A stretch of 64,000 nucleotides of DNA from NCBI GenBank assembly GCA_002382665.1, contig DFZA01000005.1, positions 77,142 to 141,141 on the forward strand, written 5' to 3'. This DNA comes from Peptococcaceae bacterium UBA4068. Lineage in GTDB: Bacteria; Bacillota; Dehalobacteriia; UBA4068. Below, one piece after another: positions 17,778-26,626 of this stretch. Under the pieces are notes generated by a model, which saw only the letters and a list, made by a program, of their open reading frames with translations, ran no database searches and was not told the origin of the DNA. A program made the position numbers and the translations under genes. Each line of letters starts with the position of its first letter. Positions within the stretch are counted from its first letter, which is position 1.

Positions 17778-17815
17778 ATTCGCCCTTGCTTCTCAAGGGC
17801 GAATTGCTCTTTTGA
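17778..17815 (+). terminator. Terminator downstream of hypothetical gene
   Basis: 11-bp perfect stem ATTCGCCCTTG / CAAGGGCGAAT with loop CTTCT, followed by TGCTCTTTTG. Confidence 0.75.
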
Positions 17816-18184
17816 TTTCATAAACGCGCTAGCCCTTCAAACAGTTGATTAGACAGCATCCCATGTTCGTGTCGATATCAAGGCCTCATATGCCTGGTCT
17901 TTGCCCAATAGCGGCAATTGACAATATAATTCCTCATATGGTAATATATAGCAGCAGTATTTAAATAATAGAAAGGTATTGTTTGCATGCTTAATCCGAT
18001 CTATCGCTAAATCTCAAAGAAACATTTTAACTAATGGCTATCATGGATAGCTTATGTTTGTTATGCGTTCGAATAATAGCGGATAGTGGATGAGTTGTGT
18101 GAATATACCTTATTGCAGCTATACACTATTTTGGTGTGTTTTTTTATGCAAAACCGCAACTCACAAAAATGAGGAGGTTTAATT
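17816..18184. other. Intergenic region without recognised gene
   Basis: No convincing coding sequence. A GAAAGG site is followed by a seven-codon open frame (ATG 17986, MLNPIYR), which could be chance. A T-rich stretch after a weak CAC/GTG hairpin lies near 18125-18147. AGGAGG at 18172-18177 belongs to the next gene. Confidence 0.4.
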
Positions 18185-18733
18185 ATGTTTGATATTAGAA
18201 AAATCCAAGAGCAAGTTGTTTTTGGTGCCGTAAAAGCCGTCAGCGACGATCAAACGGCAGCAAAAATTGTCTATGGAGAACAAGGCCTGTCTTCATCGGA
18301 GGATAATGCATCATGGGTAAACTCTACCATGAGCAGATTGGAAAACCACTTCGATAGTGCTAGCGTTAAACAGATCAGAATCAACTGTCAATGCGGATAT
18401 GAGATGGATGAAAAATTAGAATTGGTGAGGGAGCTGCTTGAATCATCGTCCGGTTTAGAAGAGTTTGCCAACCTGGATAAGGCAAAGGCCGCCGGCCTAT
18501 CTTGTGTGGATGGGGAACTCTATCTGCAGTTTACGTTCTGTCCTTGTCCGATGCTTGCCGACGTTGACAGATTGGAGTCAAATACCTGGTGCCAATGCAC
18601 TACCGGTTATAGTAAAGTCCTATTTAAAAAAGCCTTTGGCTGTGAAGTCGATGTGGAATTATTAAAGAGTATAAAAGCCGGTGACGATATCTGTCTTATG
18701 AAAATTATCCCCCGCGAAGCCGTTTGGAAGTAG
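18185..18733 (+). CDS. Cys-rich hypothetical protein, V4R-like C-terminus
   Basis: 182 residues, probably of an uncharacterised clostridial family (DUF6144-like by memory, not checked). Seven Cys are concentrated in short motifs: INCQCGYEM, FCPCPML, WCQCTTGYS, FGCEV and DDICLMKI. The C-terminal pattern (Cys, TGYSKVLFKKAFG, then a GDD-x-C ending) resembles the ligand or metal-binding end of 4-vinyl-reductase (V4R) domains. Cytoplasmic, no membrane segment. A strong GAGGAGG site lies 8 nt before ATG. Function unknown; redox or zinc binding is inferred from the paired Cys. Confidence 0.65.
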   Translation: MFDIRKIQEQVVFGAVKAVSDDQTAAKIVYGEQGLSSSEDNASWVNSTMSRLENHFDSASVKQIRINCQCGYEMDEKLELVRELLESSSGLEEFANLDKAKAAGLSCVDGELYLQFTFCPCPMLADVDRLESNTWCQCTTGYSKVLFKKAFGCEVDVELLKSIKAGDDICLMKIIPREAVWK

Positions 18734-18755
18734 GAAACAGATTAGATGCAATATT

Positions 18756-18787
18756 GCCCCCCTTGGTTGCAAGGGGGGCTTTTAAAT
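18756..18787 (+). terminator. Terminator after Cys-rich gene
   Basis: 10-bp stem GCCCCCCTTG / CAAGGGGGGC with loop GTTG, then TTTT. Confidence 0.85.
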
Positions 18788-18860
18788 TACTGCTGAAATT
18801 TATACCTGTCCATGTTATAATTAACAATATTTGGATAAACTATGCCTAAAAGGAGTAAAC

Positions 18861-20021
18861 ATGGCAAAATTGCTTTTAACAACGCCCTGTAATTTTGGCG
18901 TAGAGGCCATCGTCAACAGGGAAATCAAAAATCTGGGCTATGAAATAGCTCAAACCGTCGACGGTAGGGTAGATTTTTACGGCGACGAGCTGGCTATTGC
19001 CAGAGCCAATATCGCTTTGCGTACCGCCGAACGCGTTCTGCTAAAAGTGGGCGAATTCACAGCGGTGACTTTTGAGCAGCTTTTTGAACAAACCAAGGCG
19101 TTGACCTGGGGCGATTTTATACCCGCGGACGCCGAGTTTCCTGTGGCAAAAGCCAATTCGTTGAAATCGACTTTGTTTAGCATTCCTGATATTCAGGCCA
19201 TTGTCAAAAAGGCGGTCGTGGAAAAGTTAAAGGCCAAATATAAGCAGGAATGGTTTGCGGAAACAGGAGCCCGCTACCCGATTCATGTTTTTGCCAACAA
19301 GGATATATTCAGCCTTTATATTGACACTAGCGGCAATAATTTGCATAAAAGAGGTTACCGCCAAAAAAGCAATATCGCTCCGATCAAGGAAACGCTGGCT
19401 GCAGCGATGGTCGACCTTACGCCGTGGCATTGGGACAGGGTGCTGGTCGACCCGATGTGCGGCAGCGGCACTATCGTTATTGAAGCGGCCTTGAAGGGGT
19501 TGGAAATAGCTCCCGGCATCAACAGAGATTTTGTTGCCGAGGCCTGGGGTTTTATCAGCAAAGGCAGGTGGGCTGCCGCCAGAGGGGAATTCAAATCCTT
19601 AGAAAAATGGGACAGAGAGTTTTTTGTTCAGGGTTGCGATATTGATGACCATGCGCTGCACAACGCCAGGCAAAACGCGGCGGCGGCCGGAGTAGAAAAG
19701 TATATCCACTTTCGGAAACGTGAGATCAGGGATTTGTATAGCGGCGAAAAGTACGGTTTTATTATTACCAACCCTCCTTACGGCGAACGCATGGAGGATA
19801 AAAAGTCTGTAGAGCTGCTCTATAAAGAGATGGGTGTGGCCATGGCGCGTCTGGATACATGGTCCTTCAGTATTATTGCCAGCCATCCCGATTTTGAAAA
19901 GCTCTTCGGCAGAACAGCCGACAAACGGCGCAAACTCTATAACGGCATGATCAAAACTACATTATACCAGTATCTGGGCCCCAAACCGCCTAAGAGACTG
20001 CCGGAAGATGTAAATAAGTAA
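18861..20021 (+). CDS. THUMP-domain class I SAM-dependent RNA methyltransferase (YpsC/RlmL-N-like)
   Basis: 386 residues. The N-terminal THUMP/ferredoxin-like region (about 1-160) binds RNA. The Rossmann methyltransferase domain (about 165-375) shows the SAM loop VDPMCGSGTIVIEAAL and the catalytic motif NPPYGERME, typical of N2-guanine methyltransferases acting on 23S rRNA. It corresponds to Bacillus YpsC and the N-terminal half of E. coli RlmL (G2445). ATG 18861 with AAGGAG 7 nt upstream is preferred over the in-frame TTG at 18831. Monocistronic or read through to phosphoketolase 49 bp downstream. Confidence 0.88.
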   Translation: MAKLLLTTPCNFGVEAIVNREIKNLGYEIAQTVDGRVDFYGDELAIARANIALRTAERVLLKVGEFTAVTFEQLFEQTKALTWGDFIPADAEFPVAKANSLKSTLFSIPDIQAIVKKAVVEKLKAKYKQEWFAETGARYPIHVFANKDIFSLYIDTSGNNLHKRGYRQKSNIAPIKETLAAAMVDLTPWHWDRVLVDPMCGSGTIVIEAALKGLEIAPGINRDFVAEAWGFISKGRWAAARGEFKSLEKWDREFFVQGCDIDDHALHNARQNAAAAGVEKYIHFRKREIRDLYSGEKYGFIITNPPYGERMEDKKSVELLYKEMGVAMARLDTWSFSIIASHPDFEKLFGRTADKRRKLYNGMIKTTLYQYLGPKPPKRLPEDVNK

Positions 20022-20070
20022 TTGTAAAGTAAAGTATTAGTTAAAGCCGGGAGGAGGAGATGTCAATCAA

Positions 20071-22443
20071 ATGAAAAATCCGTTGTTACCTGAAGAGCTG
20101 AGGAAAATGAACGCCTATTTTCGCGCGGCCAATTATCTGTCGGTGGGGCAGTTGTACCTGTATAACAATCCCTTACTGAAAGAGCCTTTGCAGTTGTCTG
20201 ATGTAAAACCGTTAGTGGTTGGACACTGGGGCACAACGCCCGGTCAAAACTTTATTTATCTGCATTTAAACAGAGTCATTAAAAAATACGATCTGGACAT
20301 GATATATATTTCCGGCCCCGGTCATGGCGGCCCCGCTCTTGTGGCCAATACCTATCTGGAAGGCACATACAGTGAGATCTATCCCAATATCACGCAGGAT
20401 GAAGAAGGGCTGAAAAAGCTGTTCAAGCAGTTTTCCTTCCCCGGCGGCATCTCCAGCCATGTTGCGCCGGAGACGCCGGGCTCGATTCACGAAGGCGGTG
20501 AGTTGGGCTATTCGCTCAGCCATGCCTTCGGAGCTGTTTTTGACAATCCGGAGCTGATCACCGCTTGCATTGTCGGTGATGGTGAAGCGGAGACCGGTCC
20601 GCTAGCGACCTCCTGGCATGCGAATAAATTTCTCAACCCTATTACAGACGGAGCCGTGCTGCCTATCCTGCACCTGAACGGTAACAAGATCAGCAATCCG
20701 ACAGTTTTGGCCAGGATTGAGCATGAGGAATTGGATCAGTTTTTCAGAGGCTGCGGCTGGACGCCAATATTTGTGGAGGGTGACGATCCGCAAGTCATGC
20801 ATCAGCTGATGGCTGAGGCTTTAGATACGGCTATTGAAAGTATCAGGCAAATACAAAAAAATGCGCGGGATAATAACGACAGTACCCGCCAACGCTGGCC
20901 CATGATAGTTTTCAAATCGCCCAAGGGCTGGACCGGGCCGAAAGAAGTCGACGGTTTAGCAAACGAGGGTACTTTCAGATCGCATCAGGTGCCGGTTCTG
21001 GTTGATGGCGAACATCCCGGGCATGTGGCGTTACTGGAAAGCTGGATGAAAAGCTATCAGCCGGAGCAGCTTTTTAACGACTCGGGCAGGCTGATCGCGG
21101 AGCTTCAGGAGCTTGCTCCTGAGGGCGAGCGCAGGATGGGGGCAAATCCCCACGCCAATGGTGGCATACTGCTGAGGGATCTGCGGATGCCGGATTTCCG
21201 CAGCTATGCTTTAGATGTGCCGTCGCCGGGACAGACCGCAGGCTATGATACGCGGGAGCTGGGCAAGTTCTTGCGTGATATTATTAGATTAAATAATGAC
21301 CAAGGCAATTTCCGGATTTTTGGCCCTGATGAGACTCTTTCCAACCGTTTGGCAGCGGTTTTTGAAGCAACCGACCGCCAGTGGAATGCTAAAAGATTAG
21401 AGAATGATGAATTTATCGCACCGGATGGGCGCGTGTTGGATTCTATGCTCAGTGAGCATATGTGTCAGGGCTGGCTGGAAGGATATCTACTGACCGGACG
21501 GCATGGCATTTTTAACTGCTATGAAGCTTTTGTGCGGATCGTTGATTCGATGTTTAGCCAGCATGCCAAATGGCTGAAGGTCACATCCCAGCTACCCTGG
21601 CGGCGTGAAATCGCCTCGCTTAATTATCTGCTTACTTCCCATGTCTGGCAGCAGGATCATAACGGTTTTACTCATCAGGACCCGGGTTTCCTCAACCATG
21701 TTGTCAATAAAAAAGCGGACATTATCCGCATTTATCTGCCCCCCGATGCCAACTGCCTGCTCTCGGTGGTAGACCATTGTCTGCGCAGCAAAAATCATGT
21801 CAATGTGATAGTCGCGTCCAAGCATGCCCGGCCGCAGTGGCTTGATATGGAGGCCGCGGTAAATCATTGCACGCAAGGCATCGGCATCTGGCAATGGGCC
21901 AGCAATGACCAAGGCGCTGAGCCGGATCTGGTCATGGCTTGTTGCGGCGATACTCCGACTCTGGAAACCCTGGCAGCCGTATCGATATTGCGGGAGCATC
22001 TGCCGGAGCTGAAAATCAGGGTGGTAAATGTGGTAGACCTGATGAAACTGCAAAGTGAAACAGAGCATCCTCACGGGCTTAGCGATCTTGATTACGATTC
22101 GCTTTTCACCACGGACAAACCGATCATTTTTGCCTTTCACGGCTATCCGTTCTTAGTTCATGAGCTGACATACCGCCGTAAAAATACCCATATGCATGTG
22201 CGGGGATATACCGAAGAGGGGACTATCACCACAGCTTTTGATATGAGAGTGCAGAACGATCTGGACAGATTCCATCTGGTGCAGGATGTAATAGACCGCT
22301 TGCCGCAGCTGAGCAATAAAGGCGCGCATCTGAAACAAATGATGAAAGACAAGCTGGTGGAGCACAAGCAGTATATTGCCGAACACGGCGAGGACATGCC
22401 GGAAGTCCGCAACTGGAAATGGGAAAATAAATCACAGCAATAA
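20071..22443 (+). CDS. xfp: Xylulose-5-phosphate/fructose-6-phosphate phosphoketolase
   Basis: TPP-dependent cytoplasmic enzyme of 790 residues, the usual length. It cleaves xylulose-5-P (and often fructose-6-P) with phosphate into acetyl-phosphate plus glyceraldehyde-3-P or erythrose-4-P. Signatures include the N-terminal VVGHWGTTPGQNFIYLHLNR, GPGHGGPA, the TPP-binding GDGEAETGPLA, the central KSPKGWTGPK, and HQDPGFLNHV in the second half. GGGAGGAGG precedes the start. In a fermentative host it would feed acetyl-P to acetate kinase; no pta or ack gene is nearby. Confidence 0.95.
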   Translation: MKNPLLPEELRKMNAYFRAANYLSVGQLYLYNNPLLKEPLQLSDVKPLVVGHWGTTPGQNFIYLHLNRVIKKYDLDMIYISGPGHGGPALVANTYLEGTYSEIYPNITQDEEGLKKLFKQFSFPGGISSHVAPETPGSIHEGGELGYSLSHAFGAVFDNPELITACIVGDGEAETGPLATSWHANKFLNPITDGAVLPILHLNGNKISNPTVLARIEHEELDQFFRGCGWTPIFVEGDDPQVMHQLMAEALDTAIESIRQIQKNARDNNDSTRQRWPMIVFKSPKGWTGPKEVDGLANEGTFRSHQVPVLVDGEHPGHVALLESWMKSYQPEQLFNDSGRLIAELQELAPEGERRMGANPHANGGILLRDLRMPDFRSYALDVPSPGQTAGYDTRELGKFLRDIIRLNNDQGNFRIFGPDETLSNRLAAVFEATDRQWNAKRLENDEFIAPDGRVLDSMLSEHMCQGWLEGYLLTGRHGIFNCYEAFVRIVDSMFSQHAKWLKVTSQLPWRREIASLNYLLTSHVWQQDHNGFTHQDPGFLNHVVNKKADIIRIYLPPDANCLLSVVDHCLRSKNHVNVIVASKHARPQWLDMEAAVNHCTQGIGIWQWASNDQGAEPDLVMACCGDTPTLETLAAVSILREHLPELKIRVVNVVDLMKLQSETEHPHGLSDLDYDSLFTTDKPIIFAFHGYPFLVHELTYRRKNTHMHVRGYTEEGTITTAFDMRVQNDLDRFHLVQDVIDRLPQLSNKGAHLKQMMKDKLVEHKQYIAEHGEDMPEVRNWKWENKSQQ

Positions 22444-22467
22444 TCTGCCATAGCTATATCAGAAATA

Positions 22468-22501
22468 AAACCCTATGTTCTATTTCGAACATAGGGTTTT
22501 T
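22468..22501 (+). terminator. Terminator after xfp
   Basis: Stem AAACCCTATGTTC / GAACATAGGGTTT with loop TATTTC and T-run. Confidence 0.88.
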
Positions 22502-22608
22502 GTATGGCACACGATTTGTTTCTATTGTTGGATTACAAAGATGGACAACAATAACTATGGTTTGGCTAAAGAAAATCTGAAAAATATCCAGTTAAATAAA
22601 TGACACTT

Positions 22609-23769
22609 TTAGAACGGAAGATCATCATCAACATATAAAACCATTTCAACACCAGATATTTTCGAAATTAGATTATTAAGAACTAATTGTTGTGATGTAG
22701 ATACAAGCGAACTAAACCATGTATAAAATTCTTTTGTTTTTTCAAGCGCAATATCCTTTTTGGGTATATAACGGTAACTGCTCAAAACAACTGTTTCAAT
22801 TAAGTCAGAATTATTCTGAATGTAGTATTCAAAGCAATTTTTTCTAATGAGATCATCAATGCGTTTTTTGAATTCATCAATGCTATAATTAAAACGTTTT
22901 TCGCTTGTATAAGCTTGAAGATGTTGCAGTATTGCATTAGAGAAATTTTGATATATTTCCCGATCTTTATTTGTTATTTTAAGCATTGAAAAATCTTTCT
23001 TTCCAATGGCTTCGGCTATTTCCTTAAAAGATTCGTAGCGATCATCTGGTTTTATTTTCATCATGTTGTCCAAAATTTGCTGGTATGAAAACAGGCTGCT
23101 ATTCCCCGAATTAATCAACAATCTGTGAAATAGTTCTGCCAAATAAAACATATCTGTTCTTACATTATATTCCCCAGTAAAATACTCATTTGGTAGCAAC
23201 TCTAGCCCCGACCTATTAATTATATCTGCTAAGCTGTCTTCGGTTGTTTCAATAGGTTTAAAAATTTTTCCAAGGCCAAAATCGATTATTTTAACAGTAC
23301 CTGAAGCATCAATTAAAATATTGCTTTCTCTGATATCTCTATGAATAATATTATTATCTTCAATATATCGAAATCCATCTATTAGCTGAGAAAATATATC
23401 GTCTGGTGATACCGTGTTGTTCCACGGAGCGTAATTATTAATGTATTTTGCAATATTCTCTCCTCCTTCTACATATTCCATCAATATAAAGCCTGTGTAA
23501 ATGTTTTCATATGCATAATAATTAAAAACTCTTACCACATTACGATGATTTAACTTGTATAGTATTTTTATTTCCTGGAGGAACTTTTGGAAGAATTCTT
23601 GTTTGATTTCAGGGTATTCTGGTTCATATTTTTTAGCTACGAATAACTCATCAATAAAAGGATCTTTTAATAATACAGCTTTCCCAAATGATCCGCTTCC
23701 CAAGTCATTATCGATCATTATATAATTTTTTTCCTTTAAAAATTTAACAATATCGCCATTATCTTTCAC
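22609..23769 (-). CDS. Orphan Ser/Thr protein kinase
   Basis: 386 residues, soluble. The kinase core (about 15-270) has the Gly loop GSGSFGKA, the ATP Lys (Lys46/47 in FVAKKY), the alpha-C Glu66, the catalytic loop HRDIRESN (Asp145, Asn150) and IDFGLG (Asp163). The Lys normally found two residues after the catalytic Asp is Arg147, as in some plant-type and phage-like kinases. The C-terminal 115 residues are alpha-helical and unrecognised. It lacks the transmembrane and PASTA parts of PrkC. The gene is clearly more AT-rich than its neighbours and has no partner phosphatase, which suggests horizontal transfer; it could be part of a signalling or defence module. Confidence 0.85.
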   Translation of the reverse strand: MKDNGDIVKFLKEKNYIMIDNDLGSGSFGKAVLLKDPFIDELFVAKKYEPEYPEIKQEFFQKFLQEIKILYKLNHRNVVRVFNYYAYENIYTGFILMEYVEGGENIAKYINNYAPWNNTVSPDDIFSQLIDGFRYIEDNNIIHRDIRESNILIDASGTVKIIDFGLGKIFKPIETTEDSLADIINRSGLELLPNEYFTGEYNVRTDMFYLAELFHRLLINSGNSSLFSYQQILDNMMKIKPDDRYESFKEIAEAIGKKDFSMLKITNKDREIYQNFSNAILQHLQAYTSEKRFNYSIDEFKKRIDDLIRKNCFEYYIQNNSDLIETVVLSSYRYIPKKDIALEKTKEFYTWFSSLVSTSQQLVLNNLISKISGVEMVLYVDDDLPF

Positions 23770-24045
23770 AATTTATCCTCCTAATTTAATGATTATATAT
23801 ATTTGACGACAATTAATAATAATTTAAGTATATTCTTTTGTAATTAATTAATCAATATTTTGAGTTTTGAATTTCCAATTTAAAACCTTCTTGACAAAAC
23901 GCAATCAATCTATTAACCACATGGTATCAGCTCATGCTGACTACGGAAAAAAGCTTGGGTTTGGATGTTCATTTGCTGGAGAGTGCATGCGGAGCGTGCG
24001 GTGGTATCTCCGCATCGACTTTGCATGCAGTGTATAGTGTATAAT
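23770..24045. other. AT-rich intergenic region with a Cys-containing open frame
   Basis: The first half is very AT-rich and holds the kinase promoter region on the minus strand (a TCCTCC complement precedes its start). An open plus-strand frame from about 23895 to 24045 ends with a stretch ESACGACGGISAST. It has no ribosome site and is too short to identify; it may be a gene remnant. Confidence 0.3.
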
Positions 24046-24079
24046 AAAAAGGAGAGGGGAAACTTCCCCTCTCTTTTTG
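24046..24079 (-). terminator. Terminator of the copper-amine-oxidase-N-domain gene
   Basis: Stem GAGAGGGGAA / TTCCCCTCTC with A5 and T5 flanks on either side, so it can work on both strands. It lies 20 bp after the minus-strand gene. Confidence 0.8.
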
Positions 24080-24099
24080 AGTTTTCTTTGCTTATATCT

Positions 24100-25482
24100 T
24101 TACATGGTCAGCCCTTCCAGCAAACTTTCCATCGGTATGACTGTGCTGCCTGCTGCGGGCTGGCTTACCGGAGCATGGAACGTTTGGGAATATTTAAAGG
24201 TTGCCTTCATATCCATAGTCATTGCAGTCGGGATGTCGACTTTCATTCTCATGCTTCCGGATCCGGCGGCATTAGAGTAGGCGGTCATTGACATGGTGCC
24301 CTGTCCGTCAAAATCCCCGGACATGTCTACAGCGACGCTTCTGAAAGTGCCGCCATGAAATTCAAAGGTCAGTTTCATCGTCATATTTATTCCGTCTTCA
24401 TCTATTTTGTAAGTCGAAACGTAATAATCGCCGTCCTTGACCATTGCCTGATCACTTAATATGGAATTGATTGTCTCCAGTTCAAACGTGGTCGAATCGC
24501 CGGTATCGCTCATCAATGTGCTTTTCAGTATAACGGACAGCATATCCTTAAAACTGGTAGCCGAAGATGCGTTTTGCATCAAACTGTTCATAGGCATTTC
24601 GGAGTAGAGTTGGTTCATATCCAACGACAGCCATGTGTCGGCACTAATCAACCCCTGCGAAATGGTTGATAGCGCAGGCGATTGCAGATAGATCATGCCG
24701 GTATCGCTGTTGACGATAATATTCATATCCAGATCACTCAGCATAGCTAAAATGACAGCTGTCTGCGCGTCTAACGGTTCACTGTCTGCAAACCCGTTTA
24801 CGAAATCAATAGCGTTGGCTTTGAGATTAATGCTCATTTCCGCGTTGTTATTACTGGTATACCCGGATAAGGAACCGGTGACAGCAAGAGGAGTGGTGCT
24901 TTGATCTGAAGGCAAGGCCAAATTGAGACCAAAAGTGCCTGATACTGCATGGCTTTTAGCACTAAATGCTTTTTGGTATGCCAGATATTTATCCATTACG
25001 CTATAAGTCGCGCCGCTGGCCTCGATCAGATCGTCGACCGATTGCAGAGTGATGCAACCCGTGGCACTGTCCCATGCTACAACATAGCCCAGAGCCTGCG
25101 CGGCGTAACGGACAGGAACATAAATCATGCCGCTGGCGCTGTCTTCAAACGGCGTGACATCAGTGTAGACTGATGCGGAATTTACAGTCATGTCATATTC
25201 TCCGACTATAAAAGTTACGGTAGTGTCGCCGACTGTTGCGGTAACCGTATGGCTGTCCTTGTCGTAGCTGGCTGTTGCGCCCATCGCTTTGAATAATTCG
25301 TCGTAAGGCGCATATGCGCGTCCGTCCTGAGCTATCTGAGTATTGGTGATGGTAAGTAATTTGTCTCCCATGCTGATGCTGATATCGTTGCTGTCGGCAG
25401 CGAGAGCTGCGGTGGAAGCTGAACTGATAATTATCATACCTAGCATCAAAGCGAATGCTGTTTTGAGAATTTTTTTAATCAT
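24100..25482 (-). CDS. Secreted protein with copper-amine-oxidase-like N-terminal (stalk) domain
   Basis: 460 residues. A signal peptide ends near ASTAALAA. It is followed by a copper amine oxidase N-terminal domain (about 30-150) with the usual GRAYAPYDELFKAMGA and IYVPVRYAAQALGYVVAWD motifs. That domain is a wall-associated module in Firmicutes, not an oxidase. The remaining 300 residues are beta-rich and resemble lipoprotein carrier/DUF-type folds, with repeats of Met/Thr-rich strands near the C-terminus (SMTAYSNAAGSGSMRMKV). Cell envelope location; ligand and role unknown. AGGAGA precedes the start and a terminator follows. Confidence 0.75.
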   Translation of the reverse strand: MIKKILKTAFALMLGMIIISSASTAALAADSNDISISMGDKLLTITNTQIAQDGRAYAPYDELFKAMGATASYDKDSHTVTATVGDTTVTFIVGEYDMTVNSASVYTDVTPFEDSASGMIYVPVRYAAQALGYVVAWDSATGCITLQSVDDLIEASGATYSVMDKYLAYQKAFSAKSHAVSGTFGLNLALPSDQSTTPLAVTGSLSGYTSNNNAEMSINLKANAIDFVNGFADSEPLDAQTAVILAMLSDLDMNIIVNSDTGMIYLQSPALSTISQGLISADTWLSLDMNQLYSEMPMNSLMQNASSATSFKDMLSVILKSTLMSDTGDSTTFELETINSILSDQAMVKDGDYYVSTYKIDEDGINMTMKLTFEFHGGTFRSVAVDMSGDFDGQGTMSMTAYSNAAGSGSMRMKVDIPTAMTMDMKATFKYSQTFHAPVSQPAAGSTVIPMESLLEGLTM

Positions 25483-25698
25483 ACAATTCTCTCCTTATTA
25501 ATTGATCTCTTTAATTTTTTATAATATCTTAGTACATGTTTATACAGTTAAATAATACCATAGTATATATTTATATACAATGAAAAATATTACACTATTT
25601 TACATTTTCAGTGCTTTAAACGAGTTATCCTATAAAAAAATTTTACTCGTATAATCAAAATAGGAACATATTGGAGGCAATTATCATAAAAATAATTA

Positions 25699-25727
25699 TT
25701 GACAAAATCTGATCGAGCTGTTATAGT
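25699..25727 (+). promoter_or_regulatory. Promoter of T-box leader
   Basis: TTGACA (25699-25704), 17-bp spacer, TATAGT (25722-25727). Transcription would start about 40 bp before T-box stem I. Confidence 0.75.
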
Positions 25728-25776
25728 TACTTTAATCAAGTTCAAATAATTTAATAACCTCATGCAAAGGCATTGA

Positions 25777-26009
25777 CGGAGAGAGTATGTTTCAGGCGAA
25801 CGTTTCAGAGAGCCGGGGTAGGTGTGAGCCCGGTACAAGTAATCTGAACCAGAAAATCACTCCCGAGCTGCGGACCGAAAGTTTTTTCAAGTAGGCTCCG
25901 ACGGTATCCCCCGTCATAGGGAGAGCATATGATAGTACGCTTATTTATGGGTGGTATAGCGAATTGCTGTTTATAGCTTTCGTCCCTTTGCGGAACGGAA
26001 GCTTTTTTT
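25777..26009 (+). promoter_or_regulatory. T-box leader, probable isoleucine specifier
   Basis: Stem I is closed by CGGAG (25777-25781) with CTCCG (25896-25900). It contains the AGTA motif (25784-25787), the GAGAG kink-turn region and the apical CCGGG/CCCGG stem. The specifier loop reads GAAA-ATC-ACTCCCGAG; by alignment with known T-boxes the codon is ATC (25856-25858), isoleucine. The T-box sequence GGGTGGTATAGCG is at 25949-25961, able to form the antiterminator. A terminator stem with seven T follows at 25975-26009. Uncharged tRNA-Ile is therefore predicted to permit transcription of the ketoacid oxidoreductase operon. Confidence 0.88.
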
Positions 26010-26041
26010 ATTATCAATTACAACGACAGGAGGAAAAGGAA

Positions 26042-26626
26042 ATGTTGACCAACGATATGGTAGAGATTCGCTGGCACGGCCGCGGCGGACAGGGCGCCAA
26101 AATGGCCTGCATGCTGCTGGCGGAAGTGGCTGGTCTGGAAGGTAAATTTGTGCAGGGATTCCCGGAATACGGTCCGGAACGCATGGGAGCCCCGATTACG
26201 GCCTACAACCGAATAAGTGACAAACGCTGCTCTATCCATTCCAACATTTACTATCCCGACTATGTGGTTGTGTTGGATGAAACCCTGCTGGATAGCGTCG
26301 ACGTTTGCGAAGGCTTAAAAGAGGGCGGCGCGATCATTATTAACACGCCCGGCTCTCCCGGACAAGTACGCGCCAAGCTGCGCGGATGGGCAGGCAAAGT
26401 CTGCACCATCGACGGACGCCGCATCTCGGAGGAGATTTTGGGCAGAAACTTCCCCAATACCCCTCTGCTGGCCGCCGTGGTCAAGATCAGCGGCGCGTTG
26501 GCAGTTGACCGGTTTTTAGCTGATATAGAAGAATCTTTTAAACACAAATTTGCCGCCAAACCCCAGGTTATCGAGGGGAACATGGCGACTTTGAAAAAAT
26601 CCATGGAGGAGGTGCAGGTAGGATGA
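26042..26626 (+). CDS. 2-oxoacid:ferredoxin oxidoreductase, gamma subunit
   Basis: 194 residues. Gamma-chain motifs are EIRWHGRGGQGAKMACMLLAE at the start and GFPEYGPERMGAPITAY in the middle. It is one of four subunits of an enzyme interconverting 2-oxoacid + CoA + oxidised ferredoxin and acyl-CoA + CO2 + reduced ferredoxin. The frame is open back into the T-box, but ATG 26042 has AGGAGG 8 nt upstream. It ends overlapping the delta gene (ATGA). The order gamma-delta-alpha-beta matches four-subunit pyruvate (POR) and branched-chain (VOR) enzymes; the Ile T-box favours VOR-like use. Confidence 0.88.
   Translation: MLTNDMVEIRWHGRGGQGAKMACMLLAEVAGLEGKFVQGFPEYGPERMGAPITAYNRISDKRCSIHSNIYYPDYVVVLDETLLDSVDVCEGLKEGGAIIINTPGSPGQVRAKLRGWAGKVCTIDGRRISEEILGRNFPNTPLLAAVVKISGALAVDRFLADIEESFKHKFAAKPQVIEGNMATLKKSMEEVQVG

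Noticed and set aside
22541..22600. Twenty-codon open frame after xfp starting at the ATG in AAAGATGGACAAC
   Set aside because: No ribosome site and lies beyond the terminator; likely chance.
23895..24045. Short plus-strand frame ending ESACGACGGISAST
   Set aside because: No ribosome site and no family recognised; kept only as a note on the intergenic region.
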